Shown piece after piece: positions 6,952 through 7,137 of a stretch of 7,137 nucleotides of DNA; position 1 is the stretch's first letter; every line of letters begins with the position of its first letter. The DNA is from Thermoanaerobacteraceae bacterium (lineage in GTDB: Bacteria > Bacillota > Desulfotomaculia > Desulfotomaculales > Ammonificaceae), in contig JASEJH010000075.1 of NCBI GenBank assembly GCA_030016455.1, forward strand, positions 1-7,137, written 5' to 3'. Below the pieces are notes generated by a model, which made no database searches, was not told where the DNA came from, and saw only the letters and a program-made list of their open reading frames with translations. A program made the translations under genes and the position numbers.

Positions 6952-7060
6952 CTTGAACCGGCATATCTCCCCACCTCCCGCCATAAACATGCGGAATTAA
7001 GAGGATTCCAAAACTCCGCGACGCGGTTTGAAACCAGGGTTTACTCAGGCCACCATTCAC

Positions 7061-7066
7061 GGGGGG
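7061..7066 (+). promoter_or_regulatory. Possible ribosome binding site of the divergent gene
   Basis: A run of six G, six bases before TTG 7073, could pair with the 16S rRNA 3' end. It supports that TTG as a start codon, but a G-run alone is a weak signal. Confidence 0.4.
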
Positions 7067-7072
7067 TTCCTT

Positions 7073-7137
7073 TTGCGTCTGACCGGCCGGGTTCTTGCGG
7101 GCGTCTTCTTTCTGTCCGCCGCAACGGCGGCGCTCCT
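7073..7137 (+). CDS. Start of a divergent gene with signal peptide or membrane anchor (partial)
   Basis: The frame runs from TTG 7073 to the window edge, 21 complete codons. Its product begins MRLTGRVLAGVFFLSAATAA, which looks like a signal peptide or N-terminal anchor: two arginines, then about 15 hydrophobic residues with small side chains towards the end. Sixteen of the 21 codons end in G or C, as in the neighbouring genes. A G-rich stretch six bases upstream can act as ribosome binding site. The protein is cut off by the window, so its family cannot be told. It would be exported or membrane-anchored and transcribed away from valS. Confidence 0.45.
   Translation, partial: MRLTGRVLAGVFFLSAATAAL

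Larger units (their letters stand above)
6831..7072. other. Divergent intergenic region upstream of valS
   Basis: These 242 bases hold the valS promoter and leader on the minus strand and the start signals of a probable divergent gene on the plus strand. Between them lie short self-complementary segments: CCGCG/CGCGG (7016-7020 with 7022-7026), GCGGA/TCCGC (6991-6995 with 7015-7019) and GGAAT/ATTCC (6993-6997 with 7005-7009). The first two share bases, so they cannot form together. I do not find the T-box consensus that often controls aminoacyl-tRNA synthetase genes in Firmicutes. Confidence 0.45.

Noticed and set aside
6701..7060. 119-residue minus-strand frame overlapping the start of valS
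   Set aside because: It runs far into the conserved coding part of valS in another frame and resembles no protein I know. The internal ATG at 6964 has a good purine-rich site before it, so a short upstream frame is not fully excluded.
6831..7137. T-box riboswitch in front of valS
   Set aside because: I looked for the conserved GGTGGNACCGCG segment followed by a terminator on the minus strand. Only a loose TGGTTTCAAACCGCG-like stretch occurs, without the specifier or terminator arrangement.

Overview
The window reads as chromosome of a moderately GC-rich, anaerobic, Gram-positive-type bacterium. The best guess is a Firmicute of the Peptococcaceae or Desulfotomaculum/Pelotomaculum/Moorella kind. 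The basis is a valS-folC gene pair followed by a DUF3243 protein (both typical of Firmicutes), strong Shine-Dalgarno sites, and a respiratory-type [NiFe] hydrogenase large subunit with its own cytochrome b. This placement is inferred from gene content and protein character, not from a marker gene.

Left part, plus strand (1-2306): the end of a hydrogenase operon. The large subunit (188-1585) is followed by a four-helix membrane cytochrome b (1734-2306). The small subunit is expected just upstream but is not recognisable in the first bases of the window. Together these would oxidise H2 at a membrane-bound complex and pass electrons through heme b to the quinone pool. No maturation protease gene follows.

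Middle and right part, minus strand (6830 down to 2335): valS (valyl-tRNA synthetase), folC (dihydrofolate/folylpolyglutamate synthase) and a small DUF3243 protein, in that transcription order. They converge on the hydrogenase operon with only 28 bases between the two stop codons. A sigma-A-like promoter lies just upstream of valS and suggests that valS starts at a TTG well inside the longest open frame.

Right edge: about 65 bases on the plus strand look like the start of a divergent gene for an exported or membrane-anchored protein.

The most unusual content is a dispersed, AT-richer intergenic repeat of about 100 bases, present three times (79-175, 1594-1697, 4068-4174). Each copy is an imperfect inverted repeat. 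Its arms are built from 14-base units (TCAGAATYCAGAAK) and its centre is an EcoRI-containing palindrome (GAATTCGC ... GCGAATTC). All three copies sit in gaps before co-directional genes and share the same orientation relative to transcription. I see no CRISPR array, rRNA, tRNA, transposase or phage gene.
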